A stretch of 64,000 bases of DNA from Sinomonas humi (GTDB lineage: Bacteria; Actinomycetota; Actinomycetes; Actinomycetales; Micrococcaceae), in the NCBI RefSeq assembly GCF_000802235.1, contig NZ_JTDL01000098.1, positions 83,628 to 147,627 on the forward strand. The letters run 5' to 3'. The stretch's first letter is position 1, and every line of letters begins with the position of its first letter. Below the pieces are notes generated by a model that worked only from the letters and a program-made list of their open reading frames with translations, did not search any database and was not told the origin of the DNA. Position numbers and translations under genes: made by a program. Of this stretch, positions 15,430 to 24,449 are shown one piece after another.

Positions 15430-16413
15430 ATGACACGGGACAGAGACCCGGACCGCGCGACGGAAGGCGCCAGCGCGTCATCGAGGATCCTCACATTCGA
15501 CCTCGGGCAGGGAGGACTGCGAGCGCGCCTGCGCTCGGGTTCCGACCTCGAATGCGAGTTCACGGGCCCCGGCTACCTGCCCGGGCAGCCGATCGCTCAG
15601 TTCCTGCTAGATCTCGCAGAGCGCGCAGCCCAAGCATCCGGAAGCCGGCGATTCGATACGCTCGCGGGCGGCCTGACTGGGGTTCACGGCCATCCCCCTG
15701 ACCCCCATGACTTTCTGCCACCCCTCAAGGAACGATTCGGGACCCGGCGGCTCGTCCTCGCCGACGACGCCCTCACCTCCTACCTCGGTGCGCGAGGCAA
15801 CCATGAAGGCGTCATCGCCGCTGTCGGCACGGGCCTTGTCGCCCTCGGTTATGCCCCGAGAAAGCGAGCCGCCCGTGTCGACGGCGCCGGGGCGATGGTC
15901 GGGGACGAGGGCTCCGGCTGGTGGGTCGGACGCCAAGGGCTCATCGCGGCCATCAGCGCCTCCGACGGACGCCGCCCCAGCTCGAAAGCCCTTCTCGCCG
16001 CAGTTGAAGAGCTTTACGGCCCAGTCGGAGCCCTGCCGACCCTCATTGCCGCCGCGCCCTCTCCTATAGCCCTCGTTGCCAGTTTCGCCCCCGCGGTAGC
16101 CCAAGCAGCACGTGAAGGCGACGACGTCGCCCGGCGAATTTGGGCGCGGGCCGGAGAGCACATCGCCGCAGCTATCTCCGCCGCCGCGCGCGGAGCGGGC
16201 TTGGGCCCGCGCTGCGACTACACGCTGCTCGGAGGAATCGCAGCGGCAATCGACCTCCTCGAACCAACACTTAGCCGACGCCTGCAAGACGACCTCCCCG
16301 GCGCCACGCGCACAGCCCCCGTTGGCACATCCCTCGACGGCGCCGAGAGGCTCGTCGCCCTTGACACCCTCGAACCTCTGTCTCCTCTCGCTACCGAGAC
16401 AACACAGGCCTAA
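15430..16413 (+). CDS. BadF/BadG/BcrA/BcrD-family ATPase, probable amino-sugar kinase
   Basis: 327 residues from ATG 15430, five bases after the permease stop. Actin-like ATPase fold: the phosphate-1 loop is ILTFDLGQGGLRARLRSG, the central glycine motif VIAAVGTGLVALGY, then GDEGSGWWVGRQGLIAAISA. This group includes the N-acetylglucosamine kinases (NAGK-like) of bacteria. Position between an importer and NanE/NagB makes it the kinase that produces a hexosamine 6-phosphate after uptake. Whether it acts on GlcNAc, ManNAc or glucosamine is not readable. Confidence 0.82.
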   Translation: MTRDRDPDRATEGASASSRILTFDLGQGGLRARLRSGSDLECEFTGPGYLPGQPIAQFLLDLAERAAQASGSRRFDTLAGGLTGVHGHPPDPHDFLPPLKERFGTRRLVLADDALTSYLGARGNHEGVIAAVGTGLVALGYAPRKRAARVDGAGAMVGDEGSGWWVGRQGLIAAISASDGRRPSSKALLAAVEELYGPVGALPTLIAAAPSPIALVASFAPAVAQAAREGDDVARRIWARAGEHIAAAISAAARGAGLGPRCDYTLLGGIAAAIDLLEPTLSRRLQDDLPGATRTAPVGTSLDGAERLVALDTLEPLSPLATETTQA

Positions 16414-16427
16414 CGGAAGGAATCCAC

Positions 16428-17120
16428 TTGGACAAGGAATTCGGCCTCCGCCGCGGAGTCATCATCTCCTGCCAGGCCCCCGAAGACAGCCCTCTGCGCG
16501 ACCCCCACGTGATGGCGCGCATGGCCCAGGCAGCAGAGAAGGCAGGTGCCGTCGCGATCCGAGCCGAGGGAGCGCTCGATATCGCCGCCATCAGAGCTTC
16601 CTGCAGCCTTCCCATCATCGGGATCAGGAAGCACCACTATCCCGACAGCGAGGTCTACATCACCGCCACTAGGCATGATGTTGACCTTGTCGCCGATGCT
16701 GGCGCGGAGATCGTGGCCCTTGACGCCACCGACCGTCCGCGACCGGGCGGCGAGAGCCTGACCGACGTCATCGCCCATGCCAAAGCCCGAGGACTCACGG
16801 TCATGGCCGACCTGAGCCACCCTCACCAAGGGGCAAGCGCGCTCGAGGCCGGGGCGGACATCCTCGCCACTACCCTCGTGCCCGAGTCTGGCGAGGACGT
16901 CCGGCCACACGGGCCGAACTTGGCAGCGCTCAAGGCGCTGGTCGAAGCCCATCCCGGTTACCTCGTCATCGGCGAGGGCCGCTATGCGACCCCATCCGAC
17001 ATCGCCGACGGACTGGGCACCGGAGCGTTGGCAATCGTGGTCGGCCGAGCTGTCACCGACACATACGCCCTCACAACCGACCTCGTCCGCGCGGCCGAGC
17101 GCGCGCACATCGTCGGCTGA
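16428..17120 (+). CDS. nanE: N-acylglucosamine-6-phosphate 2-epimerase (NanE)
   Basis: 230 residues from a TTG with AAGGA at good distance. RRGVIISCQAPEDSPLRDP, KAGAVAIRAEGALDI, SLPIIGIRKHHYPDSEVYIT, ALDATDRPRP, LTVMADLSHPHQGASALEAG and VIGEGRYATPSDIADGL follow the NanE TIM barrel, including the Lys of GIRK and the Glu of GEGR regarded as catalytic. NanE converts N-acetylmannosamine-6-phosphate to N-acetylglucosamine-6-phosphate. No sialate lyase is present in the window, so the ManNAc-6-P may come from phosphorylated ManNAc rather than from sialic acid. Confidence 0.92.
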   Translation: MDKEFGLRRGVIISCQAPEDSPLRDPHVMARMAQAAEKAGAVAIRAEGALDIAAIRASCSLPIIGIRKHHYPDSEVYITATRHDVDLVADAGAEIVALDATDRPRPGGESLTDVIAHAKARGLTVMADLSHPHQGASALEAGADILATTLVPESGEDVRPHGPNLAALKALVEAHPGYLVIGEGRYATPSDIADGLGTGALAIVVGRAVTDTYALTTDLVRAAERAHIVG

Positions 17121-17138
17121 CCCAGCAGAAAGGCCCCC

Positions 17139-17945
17139 GTGGAGATCGTGATCCTGCCTGATACCGACGCTGTGGCCCGAACAGCTGCTGACGTCGTCCA
17201 AGGATGCATCGAGCGGACAGGAGCCGGGAGGGCCGACGACGGACCCGGGGCGGTCCTGGGCCTCGCGACCGGCTCGACCCCCTTGGGCGCCTACCGTGAG
17301 CTGATCCGCCGCCACCGTCAGGAGGGCCTCTCCTTCGCCCGCGCGCAGGCCTTCACCCTCGACGAGTACCTCGGCCTCCCACCGGACCACCCCGAGTCCT
17401 ACCGCTCCGTGATCCGGCGCGAGTTCACCGACAGCGTCGACTTCCCCGACGGCGCCGTCCACAGCCTCGACGGCCACGCCCCCGACCCGGTGGCCGAAGC
17501 AGCCCGCTACGATGCCGCCATCGCCGACGCCGGCGGCATCGACGTCCAGATCCTGGGCATCGGCACCGACGGGCACATCGGCTTCAACGAGCCGATGTCC
17601 TCGCTCGCCTCCCGCACCCGCATCAAGACCCTCACCGAGCAGACCCGGCGCGACAACGCCCGCTTCTTCCCCTCAGAGGAGGACGTCCCACACCACGTCC
17701 TCACCCAGGGCCTGGCCACCATCCGCGACGCCCGCCATCTCCTGCTCATCGGCCTCGGCGAGGCCAAGGCCGAGGCGATCGCCGCCGCCGTCGAGGGCCC
17801 CCTCGCCGCCGCCTGCCCGGCGTCGTCCCTCCAGCTCCACCCCCACACGACCGTTCTGGTCGACGAAGCCGCAGCCTCCCGTCTCCAGCACCGCGAGTAC
17901 TACGAGTACACCCTCGCCCAGAAACCTGACTGGCAGGCCTACTGA
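17139..17945 (+). CDS. nagB: Glucosamine-6-phosphate deaminase (NagB)
   Basis: 268 residues from GTG with AGAAAGG upstream. [57 protein letters not shown] sequence (here [20 protein letters not shown]) and the C-terminal region give a complete NagB. It converts glucosamine-6-phosphate to fructose-6-phosphate and ammonia, the last step of the pathway. The deacetylase NagA that should precede it is not in the window and must be encoded elsewhere if the substrate is acetylated. Confidence 0.95.
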   Translation: MEIVILPDTDAVARTAADVVQGCIERTGAGRADDGPGAVLGLATGSTPLGAYRELIRRHRQEGLSFARAQAFTLDEYLGLPPDHPESYRSVIRREFTDSVDFPDGAVHSLDGHAPDPVAEAARYDAAIADAGGIDVQILGIGTDGHIGFNEPMSSLASRTRIKTLTEQTRRDNARFFPSEEDVPHHVLTQGLATIRDARHLLLIGLGEAKAEAIAAAVEGPLAAACPASSLQLHPHTTVLVDEAAASRLQHREYYEYTLAQKPDWQAY

Positions 17946-17977
17946 AGGATCGGCGGCCTGTATTTCCCTTTCCGGGC

Positions 17978-18982
17978 TCAGGCCACCCGGCTGGCCGGGG
18001 ACTGGGTCTGAGCCGGGTCGGTCTCGGCCACGGAGCCGATGACCTCGTCGATCTTCGCCAGCACTGAAGCCTCGAGCTTGACGCCCGCGGCGGCCGCATT
18101 CGACGCGATCTGCTCGGGACGGCTCGCTCCGACGATGGCGCCGGCCACGTTGGGGTTCTGCAGCACCCACGCCACGGCGAGCTGCGCCAGGGTGAGGTCG
18201 AGCTCGTCGGCGATGGGCTTGAGGTTCTGCACGGCGGAGAGGATGTCGTCTCGCATCCACCGCGAGATCATGTTCTTGCCGCCCTTCTCATCCGTCGCCC
18301 GCGATCCCTCCGGCACGGGCTGGCCTGGCACGTACTTGCCTGTCAGGACGCCCTGGGCAATCGGCGAGAACACGATCTGCGAAAGGCCGAGTTCCTCGGA
18401 AGTGGGAACGACCTCGCGCTCGATGACGCGCCACAGCATGTTGTACTGAGGCTGGTTTGAGATGAGCTGGAACCCGAGCTCCGTGGCGAGCTTGTGCCCG
18501 GCGCGGATCTGCTCCGCGTTCCACTCGCTCACCCCGATGTAGAGCGCCTTGCCCTGACGGACGATGTCGGCGAAGGCCTGCATCGTCTCCTCGATCGGCG
18601 TCTCGTAGTCGAAGCGGTGCGCCTGGTACAGGTCGACGTAGTCGGTGCCGAGCCGCTTGAGCGAACCGTTGATGGACTCCATGATGTGCTTGCGCGAGAG
18701 GCCGGTGTCGTTCTTGCCGCCGGGGCCCGTGGGCCAATACACCTTCGTGAAGATCTCGATGCTCTCGCGGCGCTCGCCCTTGAGAGCGTCACCGAGCACG
18801 ACCTCAGCGGCCGTGTTGGCGTAGGCGTCGGCGGTGTCGAAGCTCGAGATGCCCGCGTCGAGGGCCGCGTGGATGCTCTTGCCCGCGGTGGCGTCGTCGA
18901 CTTGGGACGCGTGGGTGAGCCAGTTTCCGTAGATGATCTCGGAGATCTTGAAGCCGGAGTTGCCGAGGTACCTGAATTCCAT
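17978..18982 (-). CDS. Aldo/keto reductase
   Basis: 334 residues from the ATG at 18982 (MEFRYLGNSGFKISEIIYGN); longer starts read through the promoter. The AKR tetrad is visible: Asp and Tyr in SSFDTADAYANTAAEVVLGD, Lys in FTKVYWPTGP, His in LYQAHRFDYETP. The NADPH-binding end SRPEQIASNAAAAGVKLEAS is also typical. Overall it resembles the potassium-channel-beta/YghZ type of AKR. It is preceded by a promoter-operator with the same sequence and spacing as the one in front of xylA, so it probably belongs to the XylR-like regulon and could reduce a pentose or related aldehyde (inference). Confidence 0.9.
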   Translation of the reverse strand: MEFRYLGNSGFKISEIIYGNWLTHASQVDDATAGKSIHAALDAGISSFDTADAYANTAAEVVLGDALKGERRESIEIFTKVYWPTGPGGKNDTGLSRKHIMESINGSLKRLGTDYVDLYQAHRFDYETPIEETMQAFADIVRQGKALYIGVSEWNAEQIRAGHKLATELGFQLISNQPQYNMLWRVIEREVVPTSEELGLSQIVFSPIAQGVLTGKYVPGQPVPEGSRATDEKGGKNMISRWMRDDILSAVQNLKPIADELDLTLAQLAVAWVLQNPNVAGAIVGASRPEQIASNAAAAGVKLEASVLAKIDEVIGSVAETDPAQTQSPASRVA

Positions 18983-19018
18983 GGTCTTCCTCTCTCGCAC
19001 CCAGATCGAGTGAAAGCG

Positions 19019-19065
19019 AATTAGTATACTTTCTGAACTATAGGGCTCTGGCAGGGCATGATCAA
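19019..19065 (-). promoter_or_regulatory. Promoter and XylR-like operator of the aldo/keto reductase
   Basis: On the minus strand TTGATC (19060-19065), a 17-base spacer and TATAGT (19037-19042) form a sigma-70-type promoter. The -10 box begins a sequence that reads on the plus strand AATTAGTATACTTTCTGAAC then TATAGGG (19019-19045). The same string with four changes lies at 35835-35862 in front of xylA. TAGT and ACTA are inverted at its ends. Confidence 0.7.
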
Positions 19066-19090
19066 GGCTCCCCACGACGAGGGGCCCCTG

Positions 19091-19858
19091 CTAGAAGACG
19101 CTGTACCCGCCGTCGACCGTGAGTACGGAACCCGTCATGAAGCTCGACGCCGCGCTGGCCAGGAAGACGATTGCCCCGCCCAGCTCTTCCGGCTCGCCGG
19201 CCCGCTGCTGAGGCGTGTCCTCGATCCAGTACCGATGGAACTGGGGGTCATCGATAGGCGACATGTCCGTGCGCATGTAGCCGGGAGCGAGCGCATTGAC
19301 GCGGACGTTGTGCGGCGCCCATTCCGCGGCCAGGCTGCGGGTGAGGTGATGCACCGCCGCCTTTGACGCGTTGTACGCAGGCTGCCATTGCGGTCGGTTC
19401 ACGATCGACGCGGACATCGACCCGATGTTGATGATCGATCCGCCCCCACGGCTGATCATGTGCCGCCCGAACACCTGGCTTGCCATCCAGAGCCCGTCGA
19501 CGTTCACGCCCATGACGTGGCGCCATTCCTCGTCGGTGACATCGACCGCCGGCTTGTGGATGCACACGCCGGCGTTGTTGACCAGGATGTCAGCCCGGTC
19601 GAACTCCGCGGTGGTCCGTTCGAGCAGTCGCTCGATGTCCTCGCGCGAAGTCACGTCGGCGGCGACCCCGATGGATCGGGCGCCCTGAGCCGAGAGCTCT
19701 GCGCTGACCGCTTCCGCCTCGGGCGCACTGCGGCCGACGACGACGACGTTCGCGCCCGCTTCGGAGAGCGCTTGGGCGAAGGCGCGACCGAGGCCGCGCG
19801 TCGAACCAGTGACGACGGCTGTGCGTCCGGAGAGGTCGAATCGGTCAAGAACCTTCAT
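19091..19858 (-). CDS. Short-chain dehydrogenase/reductase, polyol dehydrogenase-like
   Basis: 255 residues from ATG 19858 (MKVLDRFDLSGRTAVVTG). Rossmann motif TGSTRGLG, LVNNAG, and the catalytic Tyr-Lys in AYNASKAAVHHL are intact; the end reads MTGSVLTVDGGYSVF. The nearest well-studied relatives of this ending are polyol dehydrogenases acting on threitol, xylitol or arabinitol, and gluconate 5-dehydrogenase-like enzymes, but I cannot fix the substrate. It is transcribed towards the aldo/keto reductase, which has its own promoter in the 108-bp gap. Together with that gene it suggests a small polyol or pentose redox module. Confidence 0.85.
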   Translation of the reverse strand: MKVLDRFDLSGRTAVVTGSTRGLGRAFAQALSEAGANVVVVGRSAPEAEAVSAELSAQGARSIGVAADVTSREDIERLLERTTAEFDRADILVNNAGVCIHKPAVDVTDEEWRHVMGVNVDGLWMASQVFGRHMISRGGGSIINIGSMSASIVNRPQWQPAYNASKAAVHHLTRSLAAEWAPHNVRVNALAPGYMRTDMSPIDDPQFHRYWIEDTPQQRAGEPEELGGAIVFLASAASSFMTGSVLTVDGGYSVF

Positions 19859-19946
19859 GGCTGTGGATCGTCTCCTTGGTTCTGGGGATTTAGGCGGCAG
19901 GGTGGCCAGTGTATTTGAAGCCAGCCCTGCCGCCACCAGAGAAGCC

Positions 19947-20335
19947 TCAGCCCTCGAATCGCTCCGGCCGGAATGTGGCCAGCATCGGATGGCGAACGCC
20001 TGTAGCGACCTCGTGCGAGATCAATTCGCCGGCGATGAGCGCAAGGGTCGCGCCCGAATGGGTGAAAGCCACGTAACAGCCCGGAACCTTCGCGAGTTCC
20101 CCGAAGACGGGCTCGCCGTCGCCGGGGATGGGCTTGAGGCCGATCTTCCACGAGTCGGCTTTGAGGCGCGGCATTCCCTCCAGGAGCCGGGAGGCCTCTC
20201 CGAGGAGCTCGTCGACGACCGGTTCCGGAATCGAGTACTGGCCCGAGGCATCGCGCACAATGTGCTCCTCGTACCAGTCGTGATCCCGGCTCGCTCCGTG
20301 AATTCTGCTACGAGGTATCGGTGGCCGCACCCACG
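19947..20335 (-). pseudogene. 3' remnant of an FAD-dependent D-amino-acid-oxidase-type gene
   Basis: From about 20288 down to the stop at 19947 the minus strand encodes about 113 residues typical of the C-terminal third of DAO-family flavoenzymes: DSWKIGLKPIPGDGEPVFGE, CYVAFTHSGATLALIAGELI and HPMLATFRPERFEG. Upstream of about 20288 the similarity in this frame stops; a short stretch in another frame (HRYLVAEFTERAG, about 20300-20335) may belong to it. Then the promoter region of the aldehyde dehydrogenase begins. The flavin-binding N-terminal two thirds are absent, so this is a decayed fragment, not an enzyme. The continuing open frame across the aldehyde dehydrogenase on this strand is an antisense artefact. 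Confidence 0.75.
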
Positions 20336-20414
20336 CCGCTGCTGACAGAAGCCGCCAAAGCTGATAGAGCGTAAGGACCACGTCGACCCGTCGGGGACAA
20401 GAAGGAGCGAGCCC

Positions 20415-21815
20415 ATGACCACGAACAGCAACTCCGCTGAGCCCGGCTACCGAGTCCTGAATCCTGCGACCGGGGAGCTGGTCGAGACCTTCCCCTCCGC
20501 GTCCGACGACGACGTCGAGAGCGCGCTCACGGCGGCCACGGCGGCGTACCAGAGTTGGAAGGACGTCCCGATCGAGGAGCGGGGCAAGATTGTTTCCCGC
20601 GCAGCGCACCTGTTCGCCGAACGCGCCGACGAGCTCGCCAAGATCATCACCACCGAGATGGGCAAACCACTCTCCCAAGCCAAGGCTGAGGCCGAGTTCG
20701 CTGCGGACATCTTCCGCTACTTCGCCACCGAAGGCCCCACCCTCGCCGCCGACCAGGAGATCAAGACCTTCTCCGGAGGCCGCGCCGTCGTCCAGAAGCT
20801 GCCCATCGGCCCGCTTCTGGGCATCATGCCTTGGAACTACCCCTACTACCAGGTCGCCCGCTTCGCCGCCCCGAACCTCATGCTCGGCAACACCATCATC
20901 CTCAAGCACGCCGAGACGTGTCCCCGCTCGGCCCTGGCCATCGCCGAGATCCTCGAAGACGCGGGCCTGCCCCACGGCGCCTACACGAACCTCTTCGCAA
21001 CCCACGCCCAGATCGCCACGATCATCGCCGACCCCCGCATCCAAGGCGTCTCCCTCACCGGCTCTGAGCGCGCAGGTGCCATCATCGGCGAACTCGCAGG
21101 CAAGAACCTCAAGAAGGCCGTCCTCGAACTCGGCGGTTCCGACCCCTTCGTCGTCCTCGACGCCGAAGATCCCAGGACCATTGCCGACACGGCGTGGGAG
21201 ACCCGCATGGAGAACACCGGACAAGCCTGCAACTCCAACAAGCGCATGATCGTCGCCGAGGGCATCTTCGAGGACTTCGTCGCCCAGCTCACCGCCCGCG
21301 CCCAGGGCCTCAAGCCCGGTGACCCCAGCAACGACGAACAGGGCGCCTACGCCCCGCTCTCTTCGCGAGCCGCGGCCGAAACCCTCGCCGAACAGGTTCA
21401 GGACGCCGTCGCCAAGGGCGCGACGCTTCACGCCGGGGGGCAGCTCGTCGAAGGCGAGGCGGCCTACTACTCCCCCGCGGTCCTCACGGGCGTGACCCCC
21501 GAGATGCGCGCCTACCGCGAAGAGCTCTTCGGCCCGGTCGCCGTCGTCTACAAGGCAGCGGACGACGACGAAGCCCTCCGCCTCGCCAACGACACCCCCT
21601 ACGGCCTCGGCGGTGCGGTCTTCTCCACCGATCGGGACCGGGCAGCCCGCCTCGCCCAACATCTCGAGGTCGGCATGGCCAACGTCAACACCCCCGCGGG
21701 CGAGGGCGCAGAGATCCCCTTCGGCGGCGTCAAGCGCTCCGGCTTCGGCCGCGAACTCGGCCCCCTCGGCATGGACGAATTCGTCAACAAGCGCCTGTTC
21801 TACGTGGCCGACTGA
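20415..21815 (+). CDS. NAD(P)-dependent aldehyde dehydrogenase, succinate-semialdehyde dehydrogenase type
   Basis: 466 residues with GAGC upstream of the ATG. Landmarks in order: YRVLNPATGELVETFPSAS, GPLLGIMPWNYPYYQ, the cofactor region GVSLTGSERAGAIIGELAGK, catalytic Glu in VLELGGSDPFVVL, catalytic Cys in ENTGQACNSNKRMIVAEGIF, and EEIPFGGVKRSG-like sequence (EIPFGGVKRSGFGREL). Length and the Asn-Ser-Asn-Lys-Arg around the Cys suit the GabD1/SSADH group, but related ALDHs oxidise other short semialdehydes. It stands alone, beside the DAO remnant; an amine or amino-acid degradation context may have been lost. Confidence 0.9.
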   Translation: MTTNSNSAEPGYRVLNPATGELVETFPSASDDDVESALTAATAAYQSWKDVPIEERGKIVSRAAHLFAERADELAKIITTEMGKPLSQAKAEAEFAADIFRYFATEGPTLAADQEIKTFSGGRAVVQKLPIGPLLGIMPWNYPYYQVARFAAPNLMLGNTIILKHAETCPRSALAIAEILEDAGLPHGAYTNLFATHAQIATIIADPRIQGVSLTGSERAGAIIGELAGKNLKKAVLELGGSDPFVVLDAEDPRTIADTAWETRMENTGQACNSNKRMIVAEGIFEDFVAQLTARAQGLKPGDPSNDEQGAYAPLSSRAAAETLAEQVQDAVAKGATLHAGGQLVEGEAAYYSPAVLTGVTPEMRAYREELFGPVAVVYKAADDDEALRLANDTPYGLGGAVFSTDRDRAARLAQHLEVGMANVNTPAGEGAEIPFGGVKRSGFGRELGPLGMDEFVNKRLFYVAD

Positions 21816-21976
21816 GGGTTGCCAGCTGACGGGCCTACGACCTAGGGGGCGGCGTACGACGACGCGCATCCCCGGGGAAGGGGGCTGGCCGGAAAGGCGG
21901 GGGTTGTTCCCGGCGGAAAGGGGCCCAAGCGGCGGAAATCGGACTAACCGACCGAACGGGCCCCAACCCCCGAGCG

Positions 21977-22374
21977 TCAGCGCACGAGCCCGGCCCAGCC
22001 GAGCGCCTCGCGCTGCCCTCTGGGAAGCGAAGCGACCACGAGGTCGTACGAATCCTCGATCATGTCCCGCACGGTCTCGTCGGCCAGGTCCCCGTCGAGC
22101 CGCACGCCGTTCCAGTGCTTCTTGTTCATGTGCCAAGCGCCGGTGATCTCGGGGTGTGCGGCACGGAGCTGGACGGCGAGGGCGGGCTCGCACTTGAGCG
22201 AGAGGGTGAGCGGACGCGCGTCGGGCGGGAGCGCCGCGAACATCCTGCCCTCTACGACGGAGCCGCCTGAGGCCGGCGGCCGCACCTTGTACACGGCGAT
22301 CCCAGGCCCGAACGGGTAGTCCTCGTACGCCCCGGGAACGAAAGGCAGACCTCTCTCACAGACTCGGCGTCCAT
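21977..22374 (-). pseudogene. MmcQ/YjbR-family protein gene with a one-base frameshift
   Basis: The body of the protein (VYKVRPPASGG, LSLKCEPALAVQLRAAHPEI, MNKKHWNGVRLDGDLADETV, DMIEDSYDLVVASLP) is in one frame ending at 21977. The expected N terminus MDAESVREVCLSFPG starts at ATG 22374 but is in the +1 frame relative to AYEDYPFGPGIAV, which must follow it. The switch falls in a CCCGGGG run at about 22331-22336: five Gs would give an intact gene, the sequence shows four. From GTG 22294 a 105-residue product lacking the first 26 residues could still be made. A sequencing error in the G run would explain the same observation. YjbR/MmcQ proteins are small, CyaY-like, DNA-binding-fold proteins of unclear role. 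Confidence 0.75.
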
Positions 22375-22383
22375 CGCCTCAGC

Positions 22384-22830
22384 CTAGCGGCGTGAGGCGC
22401 GCTGACCGTGGGTGCGGCGCCAGGCCTCCTGCGCGGGGCAGGCATTCATGACGACGTCGAGCCCCGCGGCTTTCGCACGCGCCGCTGCAGACTCGTCTAT
22501 CACCCCGAGCTGGAGCCAGACGGCCTTTGCACCGACGGCGATCGCCTGGTCCACCACATCGCCCACACGCTGGGAGTTCACGAAGCAGTCGACGGCGTCG
22601 ATCGGGTGCAGTTCCGCGGGGATGTCGGCGAGCTTTGCGTAGCCCTTCTCCCCGTGGACTTCTTCCGCACGGAGGTTCACAGGGATGATCTGCTGGCCGA
22701 GCTCGTCCCGCAGGAACTCGGAAACCGAGTAGGCGGCGCGCCATTGGTTCTGGGTGAGTCCGACGACGGCCCAGCGGCCGGGCGTGTCCATGAGTCGCTC
22801 GATGACGGCGGGATCGTTGACATGTCCCAT
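22384..22830 (-). CDS. CoA-binding domain protein (YccU type)
   Basis: 148 residues. A single Rossmann-like CoA-binding domain: RWAVVGLTQNQWRAAYSVSE, IIPVNLRAEEVHGEKGYAKL, DAVDCFVNSQRVGDVVDQAI, GAKAVWLQLGVIDESAAARA and VVMNACPAQEAWR, which is the conserved Cys-Pro end of this family. It is similar to the CoA-binding half of succinyl-CoA synthetase, but free-standing; the cellular role is unknown. It ends ten bases before the MmcQ/YjbR gene, so the two may be co-transcribed. Confidence 0.9.
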   Translation of the reverse strand: MGHVNDPAVIERLMDTPGRWAVVGLTQNQWRAAYSVSEFLRDELGQQIIPVNLRAEEVHGEKGYAKLADIPAELHPIDAVDCFVNSQRVGDVVDQAIAVGAKAVWLQLGVIDESAAARAKAAGLDVVMNACPAQEAWRRTHGQRASRR

Positions 22831-22916
22831 AAAGCCACTCTACGCCGGAACGCCGACGGCGGCGTGGCCGCTGGGAGCCACACCGCCGTCGTCGAACTGC
22901 TGCTGAAGCCTTTGGC

Positions 22917-24326
22917 TTAGACCTCCGCGACAGCCTTCCCTTCCTGATCCACGTAGCCGTAGAGCTCCGGGAGGATGAACTTGGCCGAGAGGAAGCCGAT
23001 GAGGGAGAGGACGGCAACGGCGAGCGTCGCGCCCACCTTGCCCCACGAGGCGGTCATGATCGGGAACACGAACGCGCCGAAGAACGAGGCACCCTTCACG
23101 AACACGTAGCCGAAGCCGGAGGCCGTGCCACGGAACCGCGCGGGGGCGACCATCGAGGTGATGGTCATGCCGTTCGAGGCATCCCAGTAGTGGCCCCACA
23201 TGAGGGTGCACGCGCCGAGGACGATGAGCCACTGGATGTTGGCACCGAGGGCGAACGCGCCGAGCACGAGGCCAGCGAACGCGAGGCCGTAGCCCCACAT
23301 CGCCACGCCGCGGTGACCGATCTTCGAGATCATGATTGGGGCGGTCAGGCCGGAGATCGTCGCAAGGACGTAGATCGCGGCCGTGACGAAGTTGGTGCCC
23401 GTGATGTTGGTCGTGTGGCCGCTGCCCGCCACGCCGACGCCGGCGGTGACGAGGATGACCGGGAGGTAGAAGCCGAACGCCGTGAACTCGGCGCCCTGGC
23501 AGGCGTTGGAGATCCAGCCGAAGATCGTGGCCCGACGCTTGGTCTTGTCAGCCCAGATGACCTTGAGGAAGTCGCCGACCTTGGGCTTCTCCATGACGAC
23601 GTTCTGGTTCGGGAGCATCTCGAGCGGATCGTTGAAGAGACGCTGGGAAACTTCCTTGGCCTTGACGAACTGGCCGCGCTGGATGAGCGAGAGCGGGGTC
23701 TCCGGCAGGTCGAGGCGCGCGAGCAGGAGGATGAAGGCAGGGATCGCGCCGACGGCGAGGGCGACGCGCCACAGGATGGCGTGGTCCATGCCGGTCATGT
23801 ACATGATCGTGATGACCACGATCGAGAAGACCTCGCCGAGGCCGAACATGAACTGCCAGCGGCTGCCCATGACCTCGCGGGCGCCCTTGGACATCGACTC
23901 CATGATGTAGGCGTAGCCGTTGGAGATGTCGCTTCCGAGCGGAATGCCGATGAGGAACCGGACGATGATCAGGTCCCAGATGTTCGTCGAGAAGCCTTGG
24001 ACCAGCGCGAGCACGATGAACAGGACCATCGTGAGGATGAACACGCGCTTGCGGCCCAACCTGTCGGCGACGAAGCCGCCGATCAGCGCGCCGATGAGGG
24101 CGCCGCCCTGCACACCGGCCGTGACCAGGCCGAGCTCAACCGCGGTCGGGTGGTACTCGGCCGTGATGAAGACGAGGACGAAGGAGATCGCGTAGAGATC
24201 CCAAGCCTCGATGAGGATCGTGGCGATCATCATCCAGCCGCCGCGGCGGCTGGACGTGGTGCCGTCCTTGTTCAGAAGGACCTCGGTTGCCTCGTCGGAC
24301 AACCGTCGGATGGTGGTCTGATCCAT
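22917..24326 (-). CDS. MFS transporter, sugar/organic-acid porter type
   Basis: About 469 residues from the ATG at 24326, which has AAAGG at five bases; the adjacent ATG at 24329 is the alternative. Motifs: GALIGGFVADRLGRKRVFI (the MFS loop 2-3 signature), RFLIGIPLGSDISNGYAYIM, DLPETPLSLIQRGQFVKAKE with the PET motif of sugar porters, and FGWISNACQGAEFTAFGFYL. Twelve hydrophobic segments are visible. A FadR-type regulator with the WNVFDPQVIRWRL segment, common in regulators of gluconate/galactonate use, is transcribed divergently, so an aldonate is a reasonable guess for the substrate. Confidence 0.88.
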   Translation of the reverse strand: MDQTTIRRLSDEATEVLLNKDGTTSSRRGGWMMIATILIEAWDLYAISFVLVFITAEYHPTAVELGLVTAGVQGGALIGALIGGFVADRLGRKRVFILTMVLFIVLALVQGFSTNIWDLIIVRFLIGIPLGSDISNGYAYIMESMSKGAREVMGSRWQFMFGLGEVFSIVVITIMYMTGMDHAILWRVALAVGAIPAFILLLARLDLPETPLSLIQRGQFVKAKEVSQRLFNDPLEMLPNQNVVMEKPKVGDFLKVIWADKTKRRATIFGWISNACQGAEFTAFGFYLPVILVTAGVGVAGSGHTTNITGTNFVTAAIYVLATISGLTAPIMISKIGHRGVAMWGYGLAFAGLVLGAFALGANIQWLIVLGACTLMWGHYWDASNGMTITSMVAPARFRGTASGFGYVFVKGASFFGAFVFPIMTASWGKVGATLAVAVLSLIGFLSAKFILPELYGYVDQEGKAVAEV

Positions 24327-24449
24327 CATCGCCTTTCTTGCTGGCAACCGGCGCACGCTGCACCAGCCGGCGAGGCGGTGTGAGTTGACGCCATAGTCAC
24401 TCCTTGATGGGGGTGGTTTACATCTGCTTCTCGTGTCCCAGATGCGTCA

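Noticed and set aside
16428..17120. Sialic acid catabolic operon
   Set aside because: NanE alone is not enough; no NanA lyase or sialate-specific transporter signature is seen.
19947..22193. Minus-strand open frame of about 750 codons
   Set aside because: Most of it is antisense to the intact aldehyde dehydrogenase; only the last 113 codons resemble a protein family (DAO remnant).
23190..24383. Plus-strand open frame opposite the second MFS gene
   Set aside because: Same antisense effect; highly charged, no domain, no ribosome binding site.
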